NCBI GenBank assembly: GCA_003165465.1
Contig: PLUM01000100.1
Location: 1 to 35,434, forward strand
Length of the DNA stretch: 35,434 nucleotides
Direction of reading: 5' to 3'
From: Acidobacteriota bacterium
GTDB taxonomy: Bacteria; Acidobacteriota; Terriglobia; Acidiferrales; UBA7541
Of the stretch, positions 24,682 through 32,250 are shown piece after piece. Every line of letters begins with the position of its first letter. Position 1 is the first letter of the stretch. The translations under genes and the position numbers were made by a program. Below the pieces are notes generated by a model. The model saw nothing but the letters and a program-made list of their open reading frames with translations, ran no database searches and was not told where the DNA came from.

Positions 24682-25674
24682 ATGATTGCGCTGGGGGAGA
24701 GTAAAACACTGAGCAAATATCAACGAATCTGGACTCTGCTGCTGGCTTTTTTGGCCCTGCACGCGGCGGGGTGTATCACCATCAAGAAACGGACGCAACT
24801 CAAGAAGGAAGAAATCCTTACGCAACTGGTGTCGAGCGAAGCGGATCTCCTGGCCAGCTACAACCGGCAAGTGCGTGCCGTGCAAAGCCTGCAAGCCACG
24901 GTGGACCTGATCCCCAGCACCGGGACCACGTACAGCGGCGTCATCGAGGAATACCATGACGTGAACGGATTCATTCTGGCGCAGCGTCCCGCGACCGTGC
25001 GCGTGATCGGCCAGGCCCCGGTCGTCGCCAAGAACATCTTCGACATGGTCGCCGATGAAAAGGGATTCCGGATTTACATTCCCTCGAAAAATTCCTTTTT
25101 GACCGGGCCAACGGCGCTGATTCGCCCGTCGAAAAAGCCGCTGGAAAATCTGCGCCCGCAGCATGTGGTTGAGGCGCTGTTCTGGCCGGAATTGACGCCT
25201 ATCACGAATGTGCTGTTCGAACAGTTCGATTTCAACGTGAGCCGCTATTACATCCTGACGCTGCTGCGGCAAGTGGAAGGCGGGCGGCTCGAACTCGCGA
25301 GAAAAATCTGGTACAACCGCGTCGACCTGCAAGTCTGGCGCGTGCAACTGTTTGGAGCGGGAGGATTGCTGGATTCCGACATCATGTATTCGGACTGGCA
25401 GCCTGTCCCCGGGTCCGCGAACGGAACGGCCTCAGCCGGTCCCGCACCCGCAGTCGAACAGACCAGCTTCCCGCGGGACATTCGTATCTGGCGCCCGCAG
25501 GATGATTACAAGCTCGAAATTAAAATTCTGAAGCTCACGCTGAACGAACCGATCACGCCCGACAAGTTTGTTCTGGAGCAGCCCGCGGGCACAACCCTCG
25601 TGCACGTGGGCGACGAGCCATCGGGAACGCAACCGGGAGTACAACCGGGAGCGCAACCGGGAGTACAACCATGA
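24682..25674 (+). CDS. lipoprotein, LolA/LolB- or DUF4292-like, coupled to ABC genes
   Basis: The 330-residue frame has a signal peptide (IWTLLLAFLALHAAGC) with a good lipobox at Cys31, so the protein is membrane-anchored through lipid. The mature part, from LLASYNRQVRAVQSLQATVDL through VIGQAPVVAKNIFDMVADEKGFRIYIPSKN, resembles the outer-membrane lipoprotein-carrier fold of LolA/LolB/DUF4292 families. This is judged from pattern, not a search. The tail is a repetitive [16 protein letters not shown]. The ATG lies upstream of the predicted transcription start. A CTG at 24709 preceded by GGGGGAG would give MSKYQRIWTLLLAF, a tidier signal peptide. The stop overlaps the permease start (ATGA). Together with permease and ATPase it may handle lipoproteins or lipids. 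Confidence 0.82.
   Translation: MIALGESKTLSKYQRIWTLLLAFLALHAAGCITIKKRTQLKKEEILTQLVSSEADLLASYNRQVRAVQSLQATVDLIPSTGTTYSGVIEEYHDVNGFILAQRPATVRVIGQAPVVAKNIFDMVADEKGFRIYIPSKNSFLTGPTALIRPSKKPLENLRPQHVVEALFWPELTPITNVLFEQFDFNVSRYYILTLLRQVEGGRLELARKIWYNRVDLQVWRVQLFGAGGLLDSDIMYSDWQPVPGSANGTASAGPAPAVEQTSFPRDIRIWRPQDDYKLEIKILKLTLNEPITPDKFVLEQPAGTTLVHVGDEPSGTQPGVQPGAQPGVQP
25629..25670 (+). repeat. 12 bp tandem repeat coding for QPGx and carrying Shine-Dalgarno cores
   Basis: Three and a half copies of a 12 bp unit (GCAACCGGGAGT, ACAACCGGGAGC, GCAACCGGGAGT, then ACAACC) end directly at the ATG of the permease gene. They encode the Gln-Pro-Gly-Val/Ala tail of the lipoprotein. Each unit contains GGGAG; the last one sits 7 nt before the ATG and so serves as its ribosome-binding site. 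Confidence 0.85.
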
Positions 25675-26771
25675 TCCGCAAGCTGGTTGTAAACAATGTG
25701 TTGTACCGCCCGATACGCACCATCGTCAGCGTCATCGCCGTAGGCGTGGAAGTCGCGCTCGTCATCCTGATCGTCGGACTCACCAGCGGCCTAATGCAGG
25801 AAACAGCCAAGCGCATCGAAGGCATTGGAGCCGATATCATGCTCCAGCCGCCTTCCGCGTCCGTATTTTTCGCGTTCAGCGGCGCGCCCATGCCCATCAA
25901 GATTGCCGACAAATTGCGCGGCATCAAGTACGTGCAGGCCGTGGCTCCCGTTTTTCTGCAGTTCAGCTCATCCGGCGGCGTGGATGTGATTTACGGAATC
26001 GACCCGCAAAGTTTTCGTGATGTGTCGGGCGGATTCGTCTTCCTCCAGGGGCACGATATGCGCGGACCGGACGATATCCTGATCGACGATTGGGCGGCCA
26101 AGGCCAAGAACGTCACGGTGGATGGCACCTTCCGCCTGCTGGACCACGATTTTCACGTGGCCGGAATCGTCGAGCACGGTAAGGGCGCGCGACTGTTCGT
26201 GCCGCTCGAAACGTTGCAGGAGCTTTCCGGGGCGCGCGATAAGGCGTCGATCTTCTTCATCAAGTGCACGCGCCCGGACCACACGCAGGGCGTGATGGAC
26301 GAAATGCATTCCATATTTCCGGGATACGAAATCCGGCCGCTGAAGGATTTTCTGTCCCTGATGACCTCGACGAGCCTGCCGGGCCTCAACGCATTTATTG
26401 AAAGCATGATTGCGCTCGCGGTGTCGATCGGATTCCTGGTGATTTTGCTCTCGATGTATACGACCGTGATCGAGCGGACGCGGGACATCGGCGTGCTGAA
26501 ATCCATTGGCGCGTCCAAGTTCTATATCATTCGCGCGCTGCTCGGCGAATCGGCGTTCATCTGCGTGATTGGCATTGGGGTGGGAATCGGGGTGAGCTAT
26601 GCCGCGCGGGTCATGTTCCTGGCTTCATTTCCGACGCTCTCGATCCTGATTACGGCGGACTGGATCGTGCGGTCCTCGCTCATTGCGCTCGCGGGCGGCC
26701 TGCTGGGCGCAAGTTACCCGGCCTGGCTCGCCAGTCGCAAGGATGCGATCGAGGCCCTTTCGTACGATTAA
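25671..26771 (+). CDS. ABC transporter permease, FtsX/MacB/LolC type
   Basis: This 366-residue protein has the FtsX-family layout. A first helix (about 18-42, [21 protein letters not shown]) is followed by a large periplasmic domain (about 45-235) with [16 protein letters not shown] and later [17 protein letters not shown]. Three C-terminal helices follow, the first being [19 protein letters not shown], then [19 protein letters not shown] and the cytoplasmic coupling region, and finally [15 protein letters not shown]. The motif [15 protein letters not shown] is diagnostic. Such permeases transmit mechanical work rather than form a channel (lipoprotein release, efflux, cell-wall hydrolase control). 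It overlaps the lipoprotein gene by 4 nt, and the cognate ATPase follows after 110 nt. Confidence 0.93.
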   Translation: MIRKLVVNNVLYRPIRTIVSVIAVGVEVALVILIVGLTSGLMQETAKRIEGIGADIMLQPPSASVFFAFSGAPMPIKIADKLRGIKYVQAVAPVFLQFSSSGGVDVIYGIDPQSFRDVSGGFVFLQGHDMRGPDDILIDDWAAKAKNVTVDGTFRLLDHDFHVAGIVEHGKGARLFVPLETLQELSGARDKASIFFIKCTRPDHTQGVMDEMHSIFPGYEIRPLKDFLSLMTSTSLPGLNAFIESMIALAVSIGFLVILLSMYTTVIERTRDIGVLKSIGASKFYIIRALLGESAFICVIGIGVGIGVSYAARVMFLASFPTLSILITADWIVRSSLIALAGGLLGASYPAWLASRKDAIEALSYD

Positions 26772-26810
26772 GAGCGATTGAGAGCCTGGAAGGTCATGCA
26801 AGAGCGGGCC

Positions 26811-26839
26811 TAGTCAGAAAAGCAAATCGCGTCTACAAT
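26811..26839 (+). promoter_or_regulatory. candidate promoter for the ABC ATPase gene
   Basis: -35 TAGTCA (26811-26816, 4 of 6 matches), 17 bp spacer, -10 TACAAT (26834-26839, 5 of 6 matches), in the 110 bp gap between permease and ATPase genes. The predicted start is about 36 nt before the GTG codon. Confidence 0.4.
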
Positions 26840-26881
26840 ACATCGACCTGCCGAATCGAAGCTTTCCACAAGGGATCTGAA

Positions 26882-27565
26882 GTGGAGCCTATAGTCATAA
26901 CCGAAAATCTTTGGAAGTTGTACCGCGCCGGGAAGGTGGAAGTTCCGGCGCTGCGCGGCGTTAATTTCAGGGTGCTGCCCGGCGAGTTTGTCACCGTCAT
27001 GGGGCCTTCCGGCTGCGGTAAGTCGTCCCTCTTGTACGTGCTGGGAGGGCTGGCGCAGGCTTCGCGGGGGCGCGTCCTCGTGGACGGCAACGATCTGGTT
27101 ACGATGAGCGACGCCGAGCGAACCAAACTGCGGCGCCACAAGATCGGTTTTGTATTTCAGCGGTTCAATCTTCTGCCGACGCTCGACGCGCGGGGCAACA
27201 TCGCCATCGCGCAACACATTCACGGCGAAGGATTTGACCCGCACCGTTTTGACGTCATCACCAAAATGCTGGGACTTACCGACCGCCTGAAGCACCGGCC
27301 ATCGGAAATGTCCGGCGGAGAGCAGCAGCGCGTGGCCATCGCGCGCGCGATTGTCAACGAGCCGAAAATTATCCTGGCCGACGAGCCGACCGGAAACTTA
27401 GACACACAAAATTCGGAAATTGTGCTATCCATGTTGCGACAGTTGAACAAGGATATGGGCCAGACCATCGTGATGATCACGCACAACCCCGAAGCGGCGG
27501 CTTATTCCGACCGCGTGGTTCACATGCGCGACGGCGTGATTGTCGACGGAGTGCCGGCCGACTGA
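26882..27565 (+). CDS. ABC transporter ATP-binding protein (LolD/MacB type)
   Basis: This 227-residue ATPase starts at GTG, with AAGGGA about seven nt upstream. Walker [10 protein letters not shown] is at 41-49, the Q-loop at FQRFNLLPT, the signature [14 protein letters not shown] at about 143-156, and Walker [13 protein letters not shown] at about 163-174. The switch His is in MITHNPE. The [12 protein letters not shown] segment and [11 protein letters not shown] are typical of the LolD/MacB/FtsE branch, which pairs with FtsX-type permeases such as the one just upstream. It powers the preceding permease. The next gene begins 1 nt after its stop codon. Confidence 0.95.
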   Translation: MEPIVITENLWKLYRAGKVEVPALRGVNFRVLPGEFVTVMGPSGCGKSSLLYVLGGLAQASRGRVLVDGNDLVTMSDAERTKLRRHKIGFVFQRFNLLPTLDARGNIAIAQHIHGEGFDPHRFDVITKMLGLTDRLKHRPSEMSGGEQQRVAIARAIVNEPKIILADEPTGNLDTQNSEIVLSMLRQLNKDMGQTIVMITHNPEAAAYSDRVVHMRDGVIVDGVPAD

Positions 27566-27566
27566 C

Positions 27567-27962
27567 ATGCGAACGCTCTGGCGCGCCATCGTGCGGGTTC
27601 TTTTCTGGTCCTACGAGCGGGGAACAAGGCAGTATGACCTCGCCGTCGCCGGGATCGTCCTGTTCGTCCTCTTCTCGCCGAACTATATCCGCTACAGCGA
27701 TCAGCCATCCATGGGGCCGCCATCCGCGCAAGCGATGGTGCAGTTGCGAACCACGGAGTCCGGCCAAATCTCCACCTACCGCATCGATGCGCGCCTTCTG
27801 GCGCCCCCGACGCGAACGCCGGAGCTGGAGCACGATCTTCACGATGCCGTGCAGAAAAATGTGCCCGACTTGAACCATGGGCACTTCGAAATCCTGCGCA
27901 TCGAACCCATACGCGGCGAGGGCGACACCATCGCGTACTACGACGTTTCCGTAAAACCCTGA
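27567..27962 (+). CDS. small single-pass membrane protein of the ABC operon, unknown
   Basis: This 131-residue protein starts at ATG 27567, one nt after the ATPase stop codon, so it is almost certainly co-translated with it. A basic N-terminus (RAIVRVLFWSYERGTRQYD) precedes one hydrophobic helix (LAVAGIVLFVLFSPNY), leaving about 90 residues outside, probably in the periplasm. That domain has alternating strands (MVQLRTTESGQISTYRIDARLL, HFEILRIEPIRGEGDTIAYYDVSVKP). I recognise no family. Position suggests an accessory subunit of the lipoprotein/permease/ATPase system. Confidence 0.78.
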   Translation: MRTLWRAIVRVLFWSYERGTRQYDLAVAGIVLFVLFSPNYIRYSDQPSMGPPSAQAMVQLRTTESGQISTYRIDARLLAPPTRTPELEHDLHDAVQKNVPDLNHGHFEILRIEPIRGEGDTIAYYDVSVKP

Positions 27963-27975
27963 CCCTTTCCGCCGA

Positions 27976-28054
27976 GTAGCACAGGCTTTAAGCCTGTGTT
28001 CTTTCTTCTTGCATACCTAAAATCAAAAGAACACAGGCTGAAGCCTGTGCTACT
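27976..28054. repeat. palindrome-doublet element 5
   Basis: Left unit CACAGGCTTTAAGCCTGTG (27980-27998) and right unit CACAGGCTGAAGCCTGTG (28032-28049), bounded by AGTAGCAC and GTGCTACT. It fills the space between two convergent genes. Its right border supplies the TAG stop codon of the minus-strand VWFA gene (28050-28052). Confidence 0.92.
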
Positions 28055-29243
28055 GGAACGCGGAAACGTAATACGAGCCACGATACGCGAGCCTCGCGCC
28101 GGCGGGGACTTTCGCTCCTTCGGCCAGATCGACGCGCAGCGTGCGCCAGCCGGGGCGCGCGGCGCCCGCCGAGGGATAAAAGCCCAGCGTGTACTGCGCG
28201 CCGATCGCCAGCGCGATGCGGCGGTAAATCTCGCTCAAATTTCCAGTCTCGCGCAGGAAATAAAGCTGGCCTCCGGCGCGGCGCGCGAGCTCGGCCAGAT
28301 AGAGCGTGTAGTTCGGCATATTTTGTTTGCGCGCTTCCGCCGTGACGAGCATCTCGTTTCGATGCGCCTCCAGCCATTCCGGCGTCATCCCGCGCGGGCG
28401 ATTCTCGGTGGAGACGATGAAGAGCGCGATGCCGTCCGCGCCGAGTTCGCGCGCCACATCGTCAAACGCGAGGCGCGACGCCCTTGCGCCCGAAGCGGGC
28501 TGCGCGCTGCGCGCGTCCCAGGTCAAGCCCAGGCCGCTATCCTGCCCATCCGTGAGCAGGACAATCGCTTTGCGCCCGGTGCGATCTTTAAATAATTCGC
28601 GCGCGGCGAGAAATATGGATTCATAAATTCGCGACTCGGAGGAATTTTCCACGCCGGCAAGATATTGCGAATCGATGGCGCGGCCAAGCAGCGCGCGATT
28701 TGTGGAAAATGGCAGGAGCAGGTGCGCCTCGGAGGAAAAGGACACGACGGCGATCTCGTCCGAGGGAGAAAGATTGTTGGCAAGAGAGCGCGCCGCGCCG
28801 CGCATTTCGGCCAGTTCGCGATAGATGCTGGGGCTTGCGTCGATCACCAGAGCAATGCTCGCCGGCGTGGCCGAAGCGTCGAACGAGGCAATCTCCTGCG
28901 CGGCGCCATCCTCGAACAAATGAAAATCGCCTTGATCGAGGCCGCGCACCTGCGTTCCGTCCGGCGCCGCGACCGTGCAGGGGACTTGCACGAGAGTGAC
29001 ACGCGAGCGAATCGCTCCATCAGCCGGAACGGGAGATAAATCTTTCGCCGCGCGCAATTCGCCGGACGCGGGATCGCGCGCGAGCGTGACGTCATGCCCC
29101 AGGGGAAGCGGGCGCGGCAGCTTTTGAGATTTTGCGCGAGGAGTTTCCTGCGGCGGCGGGGCGCCCGGACGCGCGCCTGTTGCGTTCAGCAGAATCAACG
29201 CTGCAAACGGAAACAGAACGACGCGTCGGAGCATTCGCAACAT
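28050..29243 (-). CDS. secreted VWFA-related protein of the Acidobacteria type
   Basis: This 397-residue protein starts at ATG 29243 (MLRMLRRVVLFPFAALILLNATGA), a signal peptide; an upstream GTG at 29294 would only extend it without gain. After a Pro-rich linker comes SRVTLVQVPCTVAAPDG, then VRGLDQGDFHLFEDGAAQEIASFD, the entry strand typical of the VWFA-related Acidobacterial domain. The VWA domain follows, with metal motif DASPS in IALVIDASPSIYREL, FSSEAHLLLPF and VLLTDGQDSG. The C-terminal YTLGFYPSAGAARPGWRTLRV is also typical of this family, which is abundant in Acidobacteria and of unknown function. It converges on the ABC operon; its stop codon lies in a palindromic element. Confidence 0.9.
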   Translation of the reverse strand: MLRMLRRVVLFPFAALILLNATGARPGAPPPQETPRAKSQKLPRPLPLGHDVTLARDPASGELRAAKDLSPVPADGAIRSRVTLVQVPCTVAAPDGTQVRGLDQGDFHLFEDGAAQEIASFDASATPASIALVIDASPSIYRELAEMRGAARSLANNLSPSDEIAVVSFSSEAHLLLPFSTNRALLGRAIDSQYLAGVENSSESRIYESIFLAARELFKDRTGRKAIVLLTDGQDSGLGLTWDARSAQPASGARASRLAFDDVARELGADGIALFIVSTENRPRGMTPEWLEAHRNEMLVTAEARKQNMPNYTLYLAELARRAGGQLYFLRETGNLSEIYRRIALAIGAQYTLGFYPSAGAARPGWRTLRVDLAEGAKVPAGARLAYRGSYYVSAFQ

Positions 29244-29326
29244 GACGCCAGTATGCCAGATGCGTTCCTGGATGGCACTTCCCGGAACAGACACGCCGCA
29301 TTGCGGTTCTGGGGATGAAGGGTTTG

Positions 29327-29406
29327 AGTAGCACAGGCTTCAGCCTGTGTTCTTTTGACTTTAGCTTGCCACAAATCAAAACCACACAGGCTGAAGCCTG
29401 TGCTAC
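29327..29406. repeat. palindrome-doublet element 6
   Basis: Left unit CACAGGCTTCAGCCTGTG (29332-29349) and right unit CACAGGCTGAAGCCTGTG (29385-29402), bounded by AGTAGCAC and GTGCTACT. Its spacer matches that of element 1 and is the reverse of elements 3 and 4. It lies 60 nt downstream of the stop codon of the small minus-strand CxxC gene, and the trailing sequence includes TTTGCGTCCTGAAAT, which resembles a segment of element 7. Confidence 0.92.
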
Positions 29407-29464
29407 TGAAAAGCGTCCGAGTTTGCGTCCTGAAATTGGGATTGCCACTCGACTAAAAAGGGGA

Positions 29465-29770
29465 TTACAGGTCGAAATCGCGCAGCGGTTTTTCGACGGG
29501 CTGGTCCTTGGCTTTCTTGAGGGCTTCCTCGAATTTGCGGTTGAGGACGTCTTCTTTCTGGCTCTCGGCTTGCCAGGAATCGCGGAATTTGTCCTCGCGC
29601 TTCTTGGCCTGGTCGGCGAGGATTCGCGCGGCGTCGTTGAAATCGACTTTAGGCGCGGCCTTGACGGGCGAGACGTGCGCGAGCACCACGGCGAGATCGG
29701 TATCCACCGTAAGTTTGGAGTCGCAGCATGGGCACGTGACTTCGATGGTCGGCGCGGGCTTCTTCGTCAT
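29465..29770 (-). CDS. small CxxC (zinc-ribbon-like) protein with coiled-coil tail
   Basis: This 101-residue protein begins MTKKPAPTIEVTCPCCDSKLTVDTD; the CPCC motif in a strand-turn context resembles half of a zinc ribbon. A second Cys pair is absent, so zinc binding might need a dimer. Residues 45-101 are highly charged and helical (AARILADQAKKREDKFRD, EDVLNRKFEEALKKAKDQ), probably coiled coil. No signal peptide or membrane helix. It is divergent from thrS, 175 nt away. I do not recognise a named family; function unknown. Confidence 0.75.
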   Translation of the reverse strand: MTKKPAPTIEVTCPCCDSKLTVDTDLAVVLAHVSPVKAAPKVDFNDAARILADQAKKREDKFRDSWQAESQKEDVLNRKFEEALKKAKDQPVEKPLRDFDL

Positions 29771-29945
29771 GCGGGTATTTTACGCCAAAAACGGCTTCGC
29801 GGCGCGATCCATCGGCGGGCGATTCCCGGCGTCATTTCTCTCCGTGTCCTTGACCGTGCTCGGAGCCATCTGCTAGCGTAGGTGTTTCCACGGGCGCTGG
29901 CGCGCAGCGTCATTTCGCACTCGCCGGCCGAAACCCACACAAACT

Positions 29946-31988
29946 ATGAGCACAATTCACATTACGATGCCGGATGGCGCAATCCGCGAAGTGCCGCTGG
30001 GAACGACGGCGGCGGAAATCGCGCAACAAATTTCGCCGCGCCTGGCGAAAGAAGCCCTGGTGGCGCGCATCACCCTCATTCATGGATCGGCGGGCGCTTC
30101 TGCGGGCGCCGCGCCCGAGCAATCTCCCGATGCCGCGCCCGATTCATTGTCGGACGCGCGCCTGACGGCGGCCGCGAACGACGAAGGTTTTCTCGTCGAT
30201 CTGCGCGCGCCGATCGATCAGGACGTGCGGCTCTCGATCCTGACGTCGAAGAATCCCGAAGCGCTCCAGGTGCTGCGCCACTCGGCCGCGCACTTGCTCG
30301 CCGCCGCGGTGATGGAACTTTTCCCGGGCGTCAAGCTGGGCATCGGCCCGCCCATCGACACGGGATTTTTCTACGATTTTGTGCGCGCCGAGCCTTTCAC
30401 ACCGGAAGACCTCGAACGCATCGAAAAGAAAATGCGCGAGCTTGCCGCGCAGGACATTCCCAACGAACGCAGGATGATGCCGAAGTCCGAGGCCATCGAG
30501 CTGTATCGCAAATGGGATCAGGGTTTTAAATGCGAACTCGTCGAGGAGCGCGCCATCGAGCCGATGGTGTCGTTCTACACGACCGGAAAATTTATCGATT
30601 TCTGCCGCGGGCCGCACATCCCTTCCACCGGGCGCATACGCGCCTTCAAGCTGATGAGCGTCGCCGGAGCCTACTGGAAGGGCCAGGAAGGCAATCCGCA
30701 GATGCAGCGCATCTACGGCGCGTGCTTCTACACGCAGCAGGACCTGGACGAATATCTCCACCGTCTCGAGGAAGCCAAGCGGCGCGACCATCGCCGCCTC
30801 GGGCAGGAACTCGATCTGTTTTCCGTGCAGGAAGAGGCCGGACCGGGGCTGATTTTCTGGCATCCCAAGGGCGGCCTGATCCGCAAGGTGATGGAAGACT
30901 GGCTGCGCGACGAACTGTTGCGCCGCGGCTACGATCTTGTTTACACGCCGCACATCATGCGCTTGGATTTGTGGAAGACCAGTGGCCACGCGAATTTTTA
31001 TAGCGCGAATATGTTCGGCCCGGTCGAAGTCGAAAAAGACGACTACCAATTGAAGCCCATGAATTGCCCGGGGCACATCCTGATTTACAAATCGCGCCTG
31101 CGCAGCTACCGCGAACTGCCGGTGCGCCTCGCCGAATTGGGCACGGTGTACCGCTACGAGCGCTCGGGCGTGCTGCATGGCCTTCTGCGCGTGCGCGGCT
31201 TCACGCAGGACGACGCGCACATCTTCTGCATGCCGGAGCAGATTGAATCCGAGATCGAGGCGTGCATCGATTTCGCGTTCGCGGCGATGAAGACGTTCGG
31301 ATTCACCGAGTACGTCGTCGAGCTTTCGGACTGGGACGCGAATCATCCGGAGAATTACGCCGGCTCGGCCGAGGACTGGGCGCGCTCGACGGGCGCACTG
31401 GAAACGACGCTCACGCGCATGGGCATTCCCTTTAAGCGCATGGAAGGCGAGGCGGCGTTTTACGGACCAAAAATCGACGTCAAGCTGATCGACGCGATTG
31501 GCCGCCCGTGGCAGCTCACCACCGTGCAATTCGATTTCAACCTGCCCGGACGCTTTGGCCTGGAATACGTGGGCGAGGACGGCAACCGCCACCAGCCGCT
31601 CATGGTGCATCGCGCGCTGTGGGGCTCGGTCGAACGCTTCTTCGGCATCCTGATCGAGCATTACGCCGGAGCGTTTCCCGTGTGGCTCGCGCCCGTGCAG
31701 GCGGAAGTGCTGCCGCTCAGCGAAAAATTCTCCGAGTACGCGAAAAAAGTTACCGCCGCGTTGAAGGACGCCGGCTTCCGCACGCATCTGGACGACCGCA
31801 ACGAAAAATTGCAGGCGAAAATTCGCGACGCGCAAATGCTGAAAATTCCCTACATGCTGATTGTCGGCGGCAAGGAAGCCGAAGCCGGCACGGTCTCGGT
31901 TCGCCACCAGAGCAAGGGCGATCTCGGCCCGCGCCCTCTCGCGGAGTTTCTATCCGACTTGCGCCAGCAGGTCGATTCGCGCAGCTAG
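29946..31988 (+). CDS. thrS: threonyl-tRNA synthetase
   Basis: This class II synthetase charges tRNA-Thr. The 680-residue protein has the full layout. The N-terminal TGS domain is MSTIHITMPDGAIREVPLGTTAAEIAQ. The editing domain has HSAAHLLAAAVMELFP (HxxxH) and FCRGPHIPSTG. The catalytic core has motif 1 near LIRKVMEDWLRDELLRRGYDLVYTP, the zinc Cys in MNCPGH, motif 2 YRYERSGVLHGLLRVRGFTQDD, and motif 3 VHRALWGSVERFFGILIEH. A C-terminal anticodon-binding domain (WLAPVQAEVLPL onward) completes it. Odd: an Ala/Ser/Pro/Asp-rich stretch of about 35 residues interrupts the N-terminal domain between VARITLIHG and FLVDLRAPI. The ATG lacks a clear Shine-Dalgarno. infC and ribosomal genes do not follow. 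Confidence 0.97.
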   Translation: MSTIHITMPDGAIREVPLGTTAAEIAQQISPRLAKEALVARITLIHGSAGASAGAAPEQSPDAAPDSLSDARLTAAANDEGFLVDLRAPIDQDVRLSILTSKNPEALQVLRHSAAHLLAAAVMELFPGVKLGIGPPIDTGFFYDFVRAEPFTPEDLERIEKKMRELAAQDIPNERRMMPKSEAIELYRKWDQGFKCELVEERAIEPMVSFYTTGKFIDFCRGPHIPSTGRIRAFKLMSVAGAYWKGQEGNPQMQRIYGACFYTQQDLDEYLHRLEEAKRRDHRRLGQELDLFSVQEEAGPGLIFWHPKGGLIRKVMEDWLRDELLRRGYDLVYTPHIMRLDLWKTSGHANFYSANMFGPVEVEKDDYQLKPMNCPGHILIYKSRLRSYRELPVRLAELGTVYRYERSGVLHGLLRVRGFTQDDAHIFCMPEQIESEIEACIDFAFAAMKTFGFTEYVVELSDWDANHPENYAGSAEDWARSTGALETTLTRMGIPFKRMEGEAAFYGPKIDVKLIDAIGRPWQLTTVQFDFNLPGRFGLEYVGEDGNRHQPLMVHRALWGSVERFFGILIEHYAGAFPVWLAPVQAEVLPLSEKFSEYAKKVTAALKDAGFRTHLDDRNEKLQAKIRDAQMLKIPYMLIVGGKEAEAGTVSVRHQSKGDLGPRPLAEFLSDLRQQVDSRS

Positions 31989-32000
31989 CGCGAAGTTGAA

Positions 32001-32124
32001 GTGGCGTAGGCTTCAGCCTGCACCGTTTCAGTGGCGCCGGGTTTGCGCCCTGAAATCGACATTTCGCAATAGGCATTTCGAGGGCTTCGCCCTGCTTTCC
32101 GGAGCAGGCTGAAGCCAACTCCAC
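32001..32124. repeat. palindrome element 7, divergent composite
   Basis: Outer units GTGGCGTAGGCTTCAGCCTG (32001-32020) and CAGGCTGAAGCCAACTCCAC (32105-32124) are inverted relatives of the doublet family. Between them lie two further hairpins: TTTCAGTGGCGC (32026-32037) with GCGCCCTGAAA (32045-32055), and AGGGCTTCGCCCT (32081-32093). It starts 12 nt after the thrS stop codon. Confidence 0.75.
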
Positions 32125-32152
32125 CATCAAGTGCCGTCGTATTCCCCAATGC

Positions 32153-32180
32153 TTGACAATTCTGCGCGATGCGTTGTAAT
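32153..32180 (+). promoter_or_regulatory. strong sigma70-type promoter of the alpha/beta hydrolase gene
   Basis: Perfect -35 TTGACA (32153-32158), 16 bp spacer, -10 TGTAAT (32175-32180, 5 of 6 matches). The predicted start near 32187 leaves a leader of about 64 nt with AGGGAG six nt before the ATG. Confidence 0.65.
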
Positions 32181-32250
32181 TGCTGCGCACGCAAATCAAA
32201 ACGAAATTTAAGATATAAATTTACACGCGGAACATTCCAGGGAGTGTGCG

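Noticed and set aside
30144-31907. Minus-strand open frame of nearly 590 codons opposite thrS
   Set aside because: Composition is Arg/His/Gln/Ala-rich shadow sequence with no domain; the opposite strand is an unmistakable threonyl-tRNA synthetase.
11664-32124. CRISPR array suggested by recurring palindromic units
   Set aside because: Units are kilobases apart at gene ends, come in inverted pairs, and there are no regular spacers or cas genes.
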